A stretch of 64,000 nucleotides of DNA from Bugulina stolonifera. Its lineage: Eukaryota > Bryozoa > Gymnolaemata > Cheilostomatida > Bugulidae. The translations under genes were made by a program, and so were the position numbers. Positions 8,793 to 16,940 of this stretch are shown one piece after another (positions within the stretch are counted from its first letter, which is position 1; each line of letters opens with the position of its first letter). The DNA lies in NCBI GenBank assembly GCA_935421135.1, contig OW285197.1, forward strand, positions 4,707,350 to 4,771,349, in the 5' to 3' direction. Below the pieces are notes generated by a model. That model did no database searches and was not told where the DNA came from. It was given only the letters and a program-made list of their open reading frames with translations.

Positions 8793-9053
8793 ATGGATAC
8801 TGACAACATAGTACAAAACCAAGAAGAGTTATTTGCGGGCTTAACGGACTCACAAATGGATGGAATTATTGAGGAAGAAGAGTGCAGTCAGAAGAGGAAA
8901 GAAGAGGTGGATGCGTTAAAAGAGGCACGGAAGAAGGGGAAAATAATAGGAGTGGGGAGTCCTGCCCGAAAGGATCTTTCTAACATGGTGGACTCTCCGT
9001 CCTCCCCGGAGCGGGCCTCGGATAGGGGCGAGACCACAACAACCCATGGATGA
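8793..9053 (+). pseudogene. Truncated N-terminus of the ssDNA-binding protein gene (element 1)
   Basis: The first 82 residues match the product starting at 4473 with two substitutions (L to P, A to V). After GETTTT the match ends and HG-stop follows, at the deletion junction near 9042. Both OB-like repeats and the intron are gone. The reading frame could still give an 86-residue peptide rich in acidic and basic residues, and the identical peptide is kept in element 2. It is convergent with the protease gene and shares its 3' region. Confidence 0.8.
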
Positions 9054-9281
9054 GTATTATTCCAAGATAGAAAAGATGCAGCTTTCTTCAGTAGTATTGT
9101 TTTATTACGAAGATAAATAGAGAAAAAATAAAAGAATCAAGAATCAAGCAGAAATCTAAAAAGCAAAGAAAAAAAAAAAGAATGCAGGTAAGATAAAAAC
9201 TATTGGTCTCTTTTTTTTTTTTTTTTTTTTTTAGTTATAGTAGTATAAAAACGAATTATAAGTAAGGTGAAGTATTTCTCT
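9054..9281. other. Shared 3' region between truncated gene and protease, with homopolymer tracts
   Basis: Contains AATAAA-type signals on both strands (plus strand near 9126, minus strand near 9097), an A-rich run near 9169-9180 and a run of about 20 T near 9211-9232. No gene is seen; it is the convergent 3' end of two transcription units. Confidence 0.6.
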
Positions 9282-9809
9282 CTAGTCAAAGTGAAAAGGT
9301 GAAAAAAGCATAATATTGTTTACATGCGTTGTGAGTGGGAAAGTATTATTTCTTTTATTATAGTATAAACGTTGTAATAGAGCTCTTATAGAATGATCTC
9401 GAACTCTTCCTTCTACTCTGCTTAGCCGTGTAATTATTCCCTCCATACTCCACCCTCGAGCTCGAAGGAGACAGAACAAGATGCAGTAGTCTCCACACAC
9501 GTTAGTACTCTCTTCTTGTAGACACTCTCCATTCCATACTATTGGTATTCCCCATTGTTGTAACATCTTACCCACATCAGGATAAATAGAAGGGGGGAGA
9601 CCATAGGAGTCGAAATACTCTATTTCTTTTCCATTCGAAAAAACAGAGATCCAATGCTCGCCACTTTTCTCACTTGTTTGAGTGTTGAAAACAAAAGATC
9701 CAGATGGGGAGAAGGAGTCTAAGAAGTGATCCCTTGGCATAACCCCTCTAAAGGAGGTTGATGAGAGTTTATCATCAGATAGAATATTCGAGATTGAGAA
9801 TGTATCCAT
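9282..9809 (-). CDS. PRO: Adenain-like cysteine protease (element 1)
   Basis: 175 residues. The adenovirus-type maturation protease of Polintons cleaves capsid precursors during assembly. Visible catalytic set: H52 (GEHWIS), D68 in EYFDSYG, Q98 in ECLQEE and C105 in NVCGDYC, in the order and spacing of adenain (His, Asp/Glu, Gln, Cys). The length is close to adenain. The ATG follows the major capsid stop by only a few bases (a run of T on the plus strand, A on the coding strand), so both may be on one message. It differs from the element 2 copy by one residue (L at the position where element 2 has F, in RAL-QRLYY). Confidence 0.93.
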   Translation of the reverse strand: MDTFSISNILSDDKLSSTSFRGVMPRDHFLDSFSPSGSFVFNTQTSEKSGEHWISVFSNGKEIEYFDSYGLPPSIYPDVGKMLQQWGIPIVWNGECLQEESTNVCGDYCILFCLLRARGWSMEGIITRLSRVEGRVRDHSIRALLQRLYYNKRNNTFPLTTHVNNIMLFSPFHFD

Positions 9810-9815
9810 TTTTTT

Positions 9816-11162
9816 TTACATCATCCCGGCTACCATAGATACTTCGTGATTTGCATTCAAGTAGATAATGTCATCTTTTTCTTCGTATACAAACAGTCCA
9901 AGTGTATTTTGAGTTTGATTAGCAAATGCTAGATTAATAGATAGACTCCCATTTGATAACAAGTGAAAGTTGTCATCACACAAATCTCCTGAAATGTCAA
10001 AGGCGTAGAGAGCAGCGCAGGACTTGTATTTGCTAGGGGAGATCTCATTCCCTGTGTCAGCATCGGATGTATTTGTGACAGTGAACAAATTCATGAATTC
10101 ACGAGCAAACTTTCCACTTGCAAAATTTGGTTCATATCTTCGGGTCACCGGTGTTCCATCAATTAGTAATTCTAATGAACTTAGATTGTTATGTCCAAAT
10201 TTGAAGGGATTTTGCTTATACGTTCCACTCTTTGCAGTATGGTTGACTAGTCCGACAAAGACTCTGTTTGGCTTCTGTCCCGCTTGATCAAAGTTTACTC
10301 TCACTGACTGGTGTCCAGCAGGGATGACATGGAAATGAGTTTTTATTCGGTCAATTGGTAGTTTTATAGACTCTTGTTGCACAACCCAAACATCCATTTG
10401 TGCTTTTTGTAAGGCCGGATTGGCTTGTACACGTCGAATCCACAATTCTGTCTTAGTTATAGAAATCTTCGCCCCTCCTGCAGGGTTGTCTGTTTCTGCT
10501 AAGAGGGCCATTTGTGGAATAGCACGTTGTAGAGTAAGGCGAGAGCGAACTCCTGGTGGAATAAGTCTTCCTTGAGAAAACATACTCAACCTAGGTCTCC
10601 CATAGAAGCTCATCTCTTTACTTGTGGCTATAAGTTTCTTTCTTTTTTCAACCACTTCGGGAGGTATACCATCATAGTCTTCTCCAGTTCCTTCATCCTC
10701 CATCCACCCACTCCCAACTTTCATATATGTGCTCTTAGCATCTTTACCATAGTTTAGGAGATTCTCGACATAAGCTCTATGTCCATAGTTTGGTTCATAC
10801 TCAACATCTTGCCCGGCCAGTTGAACAGTGGCAGAAGAAAAGAGACTGTGCATAAAATTGTCCCCTGGAACAACCTTTAGTTGTTCTTCCGCAGGTAGTA
10901 CGCTTCCATCAGCCTTGCTCACCTTTACTGTGGTGTGTAAGTAAGACCTTGATAGATCTGTGTAGAGTTCGTCTGCGGGCGGGATGTTAAATTCAATAGT
11001 GCCATCAGGGGAGTCCGTAACAGGAGCCAAAGGTACCCACTCACCTCTGAGCACGCTAGTATGAGTTGGCGGAGTGGCAAATAAGTCAAAACTGGAGTCA
11101 ACCGTGTCTGGAGAGTCTTCAGAAACCTTGGAGAGAGAGATGGCTCGATGTGTGACGGACAT
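9816..11162 (-). CDS. PY: Major capsid protein, double jelly-roll (element 1)
   Basis: 448 residues. Recognised as the Polinton major capsid family (often annotated as F54H12.2-like in animal genomes). Diagnostic parts are the N-terminal FNIPPADELYTDLSRSYL segment, a middle PGVRSRLTLQRA segment, and the C-terminal NPFKFGHNNLSSLELLIDG block followed by LYAFDISGD. The family forms a double jelly-roll hexon-like capsomer; this is family knowledge, not visible directly. No frameshift or stop, and identical to the element 2 copy. The upstream TATATAA on the coding strand (11249-11255) suggests its own late promoter. Confidence 0.93.
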   Translation of the reverse strand: MSVTHRAISLSKVSEDSPDTVDSSFDLFATPPTHTSVLRGEWVPLAPVTDSPDGTIEFNIPPADELYTDLSRSYLHTTVKVSKADGSVLPAEEQLKVVPGDNFMHSLFSSATVQLAGQDVEYEPNYGHRAYVENLLNYGKDAKSTYMKVGSGWMEDEGTGEDYDGIPPEVVEKRKKLIATSKEMSFYGRPRLSMFSQGRLIPPGVRSRLTLQRAIPQMALLAETDNPAGGAKISITKTELWIRRVQANPALQKAQMDVWVVQQESIKLPIDRIKTHFHVIPAGHQSVRVNFDQAGQKPNRVFVGLVNHTAKSGTYKQNPFKFGHNNLSSLELLIDGTPVTRRYEPNFASGKFAREFMNLFTVTNTSDADTGNEISPSKYKSCAALYAFDISGDLCDDNFHLLSNGSLSINLAFANQTQNTLGLFVYEEKDDIIYLNANHEVSMVAGMM

Positions 11163-11248
11163 GTTCGATAGTGTGAGAGTTGTTCCATCTAGTACTTGCT
11201 CCTACAGTCGCTTGTCTAAGAGTGGGGAGTGGTGAGTCTAGGTGTGGA

Positions 11249-11255
11249 TTATATA
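11249..11255 (-). promoter_or_regulatory. TATA box of the major capsid gene (element 1)
   Basis: TATATAA on the minus strand, 87 bases before the ATG at 11162, in the gap after the small basic protein gene. It is the longest intergenic gap inside the late gene block. Confidence 0.5.
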
Positions 11256-11267
11256 TTTATCTTTCAT

Positions 11268-11678
11268 TTAGTCAAAAACTGTTTTTCTTCCTTTACGCTT
11301 TTTCTTTGTAGACTTTTGACTAACTCGTGCACGTTTGGCAGGTGGTTCACGTAATTCATCTTCTACATCACCTAGAAGATCCCCACCAGCTTCACGAAAA
11401 CGTTTTGCTGCAGAGGATTTGAAGTTCTCTCCCTTGATTACATCTCCCAGAACCGAAGCTCCAGTAGTCAATAGCTTTTTCCCAATAGTTTTGGCACCAT
11501 TCTTTAGCATGGGAAGGACCCCTCGGGCCAGTCCAGAAAAGAGTGAGCCGATCCCATTACCCGTCATAATAGGTTTTCCCCTGTACACACTCATTCCCTC
11601 TCCCACCTGGTTTGCATAATAGTCTTCATACATCTCACCTGACTCATCAGGAAAATATGGAACTATGCGAGGGGCCAT
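11268..11678 (-). CDS. Small basic virion protein, pVI/pX-like (element 1)
   Basis: 136 residues from the ATG at 11678, which sits right after the minor capsid stop in a good context (AACATGG). A further in-frame ATG 15 bases upstream overlaps that gene and is less likely. The middle is glycine- and alanine-rich with amphipathic stretches (SLFSGLARGVLPMLKNGAKT, near residues 44-63); the C-terminus is strongly basic (PPAKRARV, TKKKRKGRK), like a nuclear localisation or DNA-binding tail. Adenovirus pVI/pX-type roles (membrane lysis, core packing) are inferred from layout and position between minor and major capsid genes. Confidence 0.75.
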   Translation of the reverse strand: MAPRIVPYFPDESGEMYEDYYANQVGEGMSVYRGKPIMTGNGIGSLFSGLARGVLPMLKNGAKTIGKKLLTTGASVLGDVIKGENFKSSAAKRFREAGGDLLGDVEDELREPPAKRARVSQKSTKKKRKGRKTVFD

Positions 11679-11679
11679 G

Positions 11680-12426
11680 TTATTTCTCTCCACGCGGTCT
11701 GAAACGAACCGTCAGCACAACCTTTCCACTGCGAAATGAGACCCTTTCTCCATCATCACGTCTTATATCTACCTCGATGAGGTCTGTGCTTGTATTAGAC
11801 ACTGGAGAGTATTGAACATTCGAAAACTCAAAGAAAACGGTGCTATTTCTTTCACTCTCTGTTATAGGAACTGTGCGAAGTAGGGGGACTAGACTATCTC
11901 CAACATGTCTTGGTGAGACTACGGAGGAGTAGACATAGAGGGATGTGAAACCAGCATTGATGTCTGGAGGGTTTTGACTCCTGTTGATTTCCGCAGCATA
12001 TTCTACATCAGGTTCGAATCCCAACACCCACGCAACATCACGTGACATCATGACAGAGTGTTCCTGTTCTCTCAACATGAGGAAGGTTTCATTCCGTAGA
12101 CTATCATAGTAAAAGCTCACTACTTTTTCTAAGTCGTAGTTTATTAGTATTCTATTGATCTCACTCAAAAGTTCACCCATGGAAGCATACCTTCCACTCC
12201 TGATTTCACATTTTCGTTTGACTCCATCTTTTGTATTCGTAACCACTACATAGCCATCTTCCACATTTCTCCAGGATGCAGGGTACTGAATGTCAAGTAA
12301 CCCAACCTCCCACTGTGATGAGTGAAGCTTCAATGTCTTGGCTAGCTTCGTAATGAAGTGAGCATTGGTGTTTGTGTCACTCCCACCGATGCGTACATTT
12401 GAGGTAAGTGTGACATTGAAGGCCAT
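11680..12426 (-). CDS. PX: Minor capsid (penton) protein, single jelly-roll (element 1)
   Basis: 248 residues, matching the Polinton minor capsid/penton family. Conserved parts: an N-terminal VTLTSNVR segment, WEVGLLDIQYP, the FTSLYVYSSVV and VGDSLVPLLRTVPI blocks, then VQYSPVS and a C-terminal GKVVLTVRFRPR. These occur in the usual order and the length is normal. Family role: pentamers at capsid vertices. The ATG follows a TATAAAT-type element on the coding strand by about 40 bases. Identical in elements 1 and 2. Confidence 0.9.
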   Translation of the reverse strand: MAFNVTLTSNVRIGGSDTNTNAHFITKLAKTLKLHSSQWEVGLLDIQYPASWRNVEDGYVVVTNTKDGVKRKCEIRSGRYASMGELLSEINRILINYDLEKVVSFYYDSLRNETFLMLREQEHSVMMSRDVAWVLGFEPDVEYAAEINRSQNPPDINAGFTSLYVYSSVVSPRHVGDSLVPLLRTVPITESERNSTVFFEFSNVQYSPVSNTSTDLIEVDIRRDDGERVSFRSGKVVLTVRFRPRGEK

Positions 12427-12480
12427 CTTTGAGAGTGAGCAAAACTGAACTTACATATCGAATTTATACTACCTTTGGTC

Positions 12481-13551
12481 TTACACAAACTGACTAGAAT
12501 CTATCCAACTATTAAATGAAGAGGGATAACCACTCCATTTCACGAAACTCTCTTCTTTTCCTCTCCTTCTCCGTTTACGTATGACTTTCTCAACTCTAAA
12601 GATTTCAGGTAGGTTAACATGTTGCAATTCTTGTGCATAGAATGTTCCATCTACTCCTTCTTTGTTTAGGTCTTCCAGTGTATAGACAGGAGGTGAGGTA
12701 TGTGCCTTGACTGCTTTTATGGTGAATATCTCGGTTGACCAGTTTGGTGTGAACCCTCGCTCAAAGCTACTACGAGCCATCGAAATCCGAACATGATCAC
12801 CTGGTGAGTATTTTACTCTTGTTTTCTTTAACCATCGTTTAGGTGAGAACTCATTTAACCGAACCCAAACCTCTTCTTGATTATCGTAATCAACCTCAAT
12901 AGGTTTCATTCCAATTGACCTATTAAAACTGTTGTTATATCCTTGGACTAGGTCTTCTACATCTTCTAAGTAGCGTCCATCCCCTCTATAAGTGAGTAGA
13001 CGATGAATTTTCCCTCTCAATGTTCTATTAAAGCGTTCAACAAGAGCAGCCTTGATGATCTCATTCTCAGAGGTGAAATGGCTAACTCCATACTTCTTTA
13101 GCACTTCACTCACCCTTCTGTTTAGGAACTCCTTACCTTTATCAGTTTGTATTTGTCTAAAGCTTTCATTTTCGAATAGAGAGATGAGTGCATTGGACAC
13201 TTCCAGACCAGACTTGGAATGAAGAGGAAAGACCCATGCTTTCCGTGAGAAGGCATCTATGCAGGTGAGCAAAAATGTTACTCCATCATTTGAGTCCTTG
13301 TGCGCACGCACATCCACGAGATCTGCCTGGAGTTGTTCACCAATCCCACTCACAAACGTTTTTCTCCTTGTAAACTTCATTCTAATCGGGCGATGAAGAG
13401 TGTATGCGTCTTGACTTCTCAACCACTTCTCAACATCATTCTCATTAATACCAGGAGGAGAAGCTAAAACTAACTTTCTCTTTCCTCCAAAAGACGGTGG
13501 TTGAGGAGGGGAGAAGTAAATATCACGTAGACCTTCATCTATATCATCCAT
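12481..13551 (-). CDS. INT: Retrovirus-like integrase with C-terminal chromodomain (element 1)
   Basis: 356 residues. The rve catalytic core carries D77 (QADLVD), D137 (QTDKGKEF) and E172 (ALVERFNRT), with 34 residues between the second Asp and Glu. It is followed by an SH3-like region around 245-315 (KYSPGDHVRI) and a chromodomain at about 317-356 (FRVEKVIRKR, FVKWSGYPSSFNSWI). The integrase recognises TIR ends and makes the 6-bp target duplication. The chromodomain may steer insertion to modified histones, as in chromoviruses; that is inference. Its ATG overlaps the end of the preceding gene by 13 bases. No disabling mutation. Confidence 0.95.
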   Translation of the reverse strand: MDDIDEGLRDIYFSPPQPPSFGGKRKLVLASPPGINENDVEKWLRSQDAYTLHRPIRMKFTRRKTFVSGIGEQLQADLVDVRAHKDSNDGVTFLLTCIDAFSRKAWVFPLHSKSGLEVSNALISLFENESFRQIQTDKGKEFLNRRVSEVLKKYGVSHFTSENEIIKAALVERFNRTLRGKIHRLLTYRGDGRYLEDVEDLVQGYNNSFNRSIGMKPIEVDYDNQEEVWVRLNEFSPKRWLKKTRVKYSPGDHVRISMARSSFERGFTPNWSTEIFTIKAVKAHTSPPVYTLEDLNKEGVDGTFYAQELQHVNLPEIFRVEKVIRKRRRRGKEESFVKWSGYPSSFNSWIDSSQFV

Positions 13552-14123
13552 CTTTCTGTTTTACTATTGCTTGCAAGAGGGGTTTTAGGAAGCTTTCGCC
13601 TAGACCTAGTTTTGATAGGACTTCTATTTTCACCCTTCCCACTCCAACGTGCGCCAGCTTCTGACCTCTCTGGTTTTGTTTCTCTCCTATATGGGTGTGG
13701 TAGTGGTGACCTTGAGCCACTTCGCCTCTTTTCATCATCTCTTTTTTTCTCTCGCCCTCGCTCTTGTGCTTCTTCTTCTCTTTGTCTCCATGTATGCATT
13801 TCATTAAACCTAGTGTTAATTCCCTCTAATGTATTATACAACTCCTGCTGCGGATGGCGTGATCTCTCCAACTCTTTTAGGAACTTATTCATTTTATGAG
13901 CATGTTGCTCTAGCTGAGAGTAGATGTCTGTATCAGAGTTTTTGAGGTTAGATATTACATCTTTTCTGCTTTTTTCTGCCAGGAGTAGATCCCCATTTGT
14001 AGAGAGTGAGGGTAGATGCTCTCCTTCTTTTTTGTTGTTTCTACTATTCATTGATTCATATGTATGTTTATCCATAAGAAGATACTTTTTAGAAAACTTG
14101 AGACTCATTTCACCTTCGTCCAC
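13539..14123 (-). CDS. Polinton basic/coiled protein of 194 residues (element 1)
   Basis: The N-terminus has the motif SLKFSKKYLLMDKHTYE, seen at this place in many Polintons; an alternative start is the second Met, MSLKFSK. The centre (about 70-130) is helical with likely coiled coil, and the tail is a charged Arg/Lys/Ser-rich region (RREEEAQERGREKKRDDEKR-like composition, then SRSP and KTRSRRKLPK). Function unknown; a core or scaffold role is possible. It overlaps the previous gene by 14 bases and the integrase gene by 13, so the three frames are tightly packed. Confidence 0.75.
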   Translation of the reverse strand: MDEGEMSLKFSKKYLLMDKHTYESMNSRNNKKEGEHLPSLSTNGDLLLAEKSRKDVISNLKNSDTDIYSQLEQHAHKMNKFLKELERSRHPQQELYNTLEGINTRFNEMHTWRQREEEAQERGREKKRDDEKRRSGSRSPLPHPYRRETKPERSEAGARWSGKGENRSPIKTRSRRKLPKTPLASNSKTERWMI

Positions 14124-14508
14124 CGCCTAATCCACCAAGCACACCTCCGAGTAAACTTGCCAATGGCTTCAAAAGAAGACCTAAAAATCCGCCACGTTGT
14201 AGGATTAACTTTTTCTGCCTCACACTAGTACGAGAGTTGGTGAGATCCTCAATGGCCCTTCTATGTCGACGTAGAGAGTTCAACTGAGCGGTAGTTAGAT
14301 GAACATTACCTAATAATACATTTCTAGCACACTCAACAAGAGCGAGTATAAGGTCTTTGTTAGCCTCAGCAATGGTTGAATCTCTGATGGTTGCAGATGC
14401 TTTCGTCAGTGCATATATACTCAAGGCATTCCTCCTCAACCTTGGAGAATACTCGGGTGAATTAATGTATCTCATGCTTGATGATGGATGCGCTCTCTTC
14501 GAGTCCAA
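14110..14508 (-). CDS. Small virion protein with hydrophobic C-terminus (element 1)
   Basis: 132 residues. It belongs to a recurrent Polinton family with a helical N-terminal part, a conserved LTTAQLNSLRRHRRAIEDL block (about 77-95), and a QRGGFLGLLLKPLASLLGGV hydrophobic glycine-rich end. The tail could insert in membranes or pack inside the virion. No enzymatic motif. Located between the ATPase and the 194-residue protein, in the usual morphogenesis cluster. Identical in element 2. Confidence 0.78.
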   Translation of the reverse strand: MDSKRAHPSSSMRYINSPEYSPRLRRNALSIYALTKASATIRDSTIAEANKDLILALVECARNVLLGNVHLTTAQLNSLRRHRRAIEDLTNSRTSVRQKKLILQRGGFLGLLLKPLASLLGGVLGGLGGGRR

Positions 14509-14540
14509 GACAGTTTATGGAGAGAGTAGAGATGTGAATG

Positions 14541-15200
14541 CTACTTATATTCCAGGGTATTCGGGATATATACAGTCATGGGAGAGTGCTCAGAAGCAAA
14601 ATTACCGATCAGTCTAGCCCACTCCGGGGTTTCCTGGCGAAGATTCAAGAATAGAAAAGAGTGTGGCTTACGTGTAGCATCACTAAAAGCTTCTTGAACA
14701 GCTCTTGTACTCTGAGGAAAAGCCTGCTTTGCAAGATTGGTAACAGACATTCCGTCTCTGGGGTTCTTGAACAAGAAAAAGTACTGCGAGTTTATTGACA
14801 CTGTTCTATTATCTTTCGGGAAAAGGTTCTGTAGTAAGAAAAAGACGCTTATGTTCAGGTGGTGACTGAACTTTGTAAAGATTGCATTAGTAGTCTCTTT
14901 CCCCCCGACTTCACCCATCAAGTCATCAATGATGAGCCAGCGATTCTTCCCATCACGCTCTATATCCATTTCTACATCAATGAGTCCTGAATGAAACCTT
15001 ACTTTATCCTTGTAATCCTCAAAGCGGCGTTGCCAAACTCCATAGCAGTAAATGATTTCAACAGGAGTGGGTGAAGCAATTTCATCAACTCTCCTAATAA
15101 GACTAAATAGTAGTTCCGTTTTTCCACTCCCTGTTGGACCACAGACTAGAGCTGTGAAGGGACTCTGCAAGCGAAGATCGATTTCTTGGTGTGGACGCAT
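14541..15200 (-). CDS. ATP: Genome-packaging ATPase, FtsK/HerA (A32-like) family (element 1)
   Basis: 219 residues. Walker A GPTGSGKT at 21-28 and Walker B WLIIDDL at about 88-94, plus a sensor-like Q in FFLLQNLFP. This is the A32-type DNA translocase that fills capsids in Polintons and large DNA viruses. The length is typical. The start at 15200 lies 98 bases inside the preceding membrane protein frame. No lesions; identical in element 2. Confidence 0.94.
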   Translation of the reverse strand: MRPHQEIDLRLQSPFTALVCGPTGSGKTELLFSLIRRVDEIASPTPVEIIYCYGVWQRRFEDYKDKVRFHSGLIDVEMDIERDGKNRWLIIDDLMGEVGGKETTNAIFTKFSHHLNISVFFLLQNLFPKDNRTVSINSQYFFLFKNPRDGMSVTNLAKQAFPQSTRAVQEAFSDATRKPHSFLFLNLRQETPEWARLIGNFASEHSPMTVYIPNTLEYK

Positions 15201-15510
15201 GCTGATCCAGTTGAGTAGCTAATAGAGTTGTGTTTGTTTTTAAAAAGTGTCCTTGCTTAAGTACTCCTTTGTCTTTGCCATTGGGTGGTTCCCTATCACT
15301 TAGATATGTGTAAACTGATGGTGATAAAGATGAGCAAGAAAGTATAAATAGTATTATGATTATGTAGAATGTGAACTTCTTTCTTTTGTTGCTTCTCTCT
15401 CCTATTTGCTCCCTTCCCTCTTCAGCAGAGATAGCTACCACTTCATCTAAGAGACCATCAGCCACATCTTCATAATTCTCATTTCTACATACTACCTCTT
15501 GCTTTGACAT
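15103..15510 (-). CDS. Single-pass membrane protein overlapping the ATPase gene (element 1)
   Basis: 135 residues. An acidic N-terminus, a basic NKRKK patch, then one strong membrane segment at about 46-64 (FYIIIILFILSC), then a polar tail. The last 33 codons overlap the ATPase start in another frame. No family recognised. Orientation by the positive-inside rule would place the N-terminus in the cytoplasm. One residue differs from element 2 (Q or R in EGRE-IGERS). The overlap might make this tail translationally constrained by the ATPase. Confidence 0.65.
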   Translation of the reverse strand: MSKQEVVCRNENYEDVADGLLDEVVAISAEEGREQIGERSNKRKKFTFYIIIILFILSCSSLSPSVYTYLSDREPPNGKDKGVLKQGHFLKTNTTLLATQLDQHASTPRNRSSLAESLHSSSLWSNREWKNGTTI

Positions 15511-15550
15511 CTTGCCCTTGTTTGAGAGAACGATTGGAATCTATACACTT

Positions 15551-16879
15551 TTATTCATCATTACTTTCTCCTGTTGGAACCCACTGTGGCAGTTTACTAT
15601 CTTCCCCTTCTGCTTTTGCATCATTATCATCTAGTTTGTTAGCCAGGTGGGGAATTATGTGATCAATAATTGATACACTATCCATTTTTTCTTCTTCTTC
15701 TTCTTTTTGCAAACGCTCGATTTCCATCATTAACCTCTCTTTTTCCATTCTTTCCTCTGTTAACTTTTTTTCTAAGAAGGCAATGCGATTTGTTCTTCTC
15801 TCTTTTCTTGCATCAATTCTCTGTTGCATCTCTAGTGCTTCTTTCCACCCCAGTGCTCCCGCCAATTCCACTTTCTTTAGTGCCAATTCTTGTTCTATCT
15901 TTCTAATCTCTTGTTCCCTTTTGTCACACATTTCAACCTCTTCTTTAGTTTCTACATGAGTTTGCTCTTCTATCATAATCTGCTTATTCTCTCCTGTAGA
16001 AGTCTCTCTCACTTCCACCCTAGCTTCTCCTGGTGAAGGGCTTCTTATCTCCTCTAACCCGTTTTTGGATGAATCTAGTTCTCCAATGTCACACATTTCA
16101 ACCTCTTCTATCATAACCTGGTTAGTCTCTCCTGTAGAAGTCTCTCTCACCTCTAATCTAGCATCTCCTGGTGAAGGACTTCTTATCACCTCTAACCCAT
16201 TTTTGGATGGATCTAGTTCTCCAAACAATCGCCCTGCATATAGCGTATTACCTCTACTAAGAATTAAACCAGGGATGCTTTCTTCATTGTAACTCCTCTT
16301 CGCTCGCGATTTCTCCTTCCCATCCTCAAAGCGACATCTTCTTGCCCCATCCTTTAATATGTTCAATACTCTATGATAGAGTTCATTCTTTGAACCTTCC
16401 CCACCAGGTTCATTATCCAGATATAGTAAGAAGTGAGTGTTAAAAGTGGCCTCCGCTCCCACACCAGTTTCATCCCAGTTTCTATCTTCAATAATCTTCT
16501 CAACCTCCACTCTACACCAGGTTGACAACTCTGCATTCCTAAGAAGGAGTAAGGGAGAAGAAACGGATGCGTTTTTTGTTTCTACCATAGATGAAAATCT
16601 TGACCTAGCTCCTGTTAAGTCTTCATAACAAAGTGCCATTTTCCTCAACTTTTCCTCTCCTATCTTAAAAGGGATATTCATAGAGAGTGAAAGTGTTCTA
16701 AAATAGATGGCAAGCTCTACCACTAAGGAATTATGAGCGAGTCTGTCAACCCAATACCACATCCATGGACTATTCGTTTCTTCGATATTACTTTTGATCA
16801 TATATTCCCATACAGACTTCGGGAGGACTTCCTTTAAAAGTACATATCTCCCCGCTGCTCCTTTGGTGAGAAAAGACAT
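15551..16879 (-). CDS. 442-residue protein with internal repeat and coiled coil (element 1)
   Basis: First gene inside the right TIR. The N-terminal 200 residues are globular with conserved-looking Trp/Tyr patches (SPWMWYWVDRLAHN). Residues about 219-312 hold two tandem copies of a roughly 45-residue repeat that starts GELD-SKNGLE-IRSPSPG and ends in VEMCD. Then comes a long charged coiled coil (about 315-400) and an acidic tail. No known domain recognised; Polintons often carry a lineage-specific gene here. It is driven by the TATAAAAG at the TIR inner edge. Three residues differ from the element 2 copy (E/D, T/A, Q/R). Confidence 0.8.
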   Translation of the reverse strand: MSFLTKGAAGRYVLLKEVLPKSVWEYMIKSNIEETNSPWMWYWVDRLAHNSLVVELAIYFRTLSLSMNIPFKIGEEKLRKMALCYEDLTGARSRFSSMVETKNASVSSPLLLLRNAELSTWCRVEVEKIIEDRNWDETGVGAEATFNTHFLLYLDNEPGGEGSKNELYHRVLNILKDGARRCRFEDGKEKSRAKRSYNEESIPGLILSRGNTLYAGRLFGELDPSKNGLEVIRSPSPGDARLEVRETSTGETNQVMIEEVEMCDIGELDSSKNGLEEIRSPSPGEARVEVRETSTGENKQIMIEEQTHVETKEEVEMCDKREQEIRKIEQELALKKVELAGALGWKEALEMQQRIDARKERRTNRIAFLEKKLTEERMEKERLMMEIERLQKEEEEEKMDSVSIIDHIIPHLANKLDDNDAKAEGEDSKLPQWVPTGESNDE

Positions 16880-16932
16880 GTTTGCTATGACTAAGTCTTC
16901 TTTGTATTAATACTATCATCAGTCAAACTTAT

Positions 16933-16940
16933 CTTTTATA
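16933..16940 (-). promoter_or_regulatory. TATAAAAG at the inner edge of the right TIR (element 1)
   Basis: The TATA box straddles the TIR boundary: CTATAA belongs to the TIR and AAG to the unique region. It lies 54 bases before the ATG at 16879. Inverted CCAAT boxes inside the TIR lie upstream, so the TIR supplies the rest of the promoter. Confidence 0.65.
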
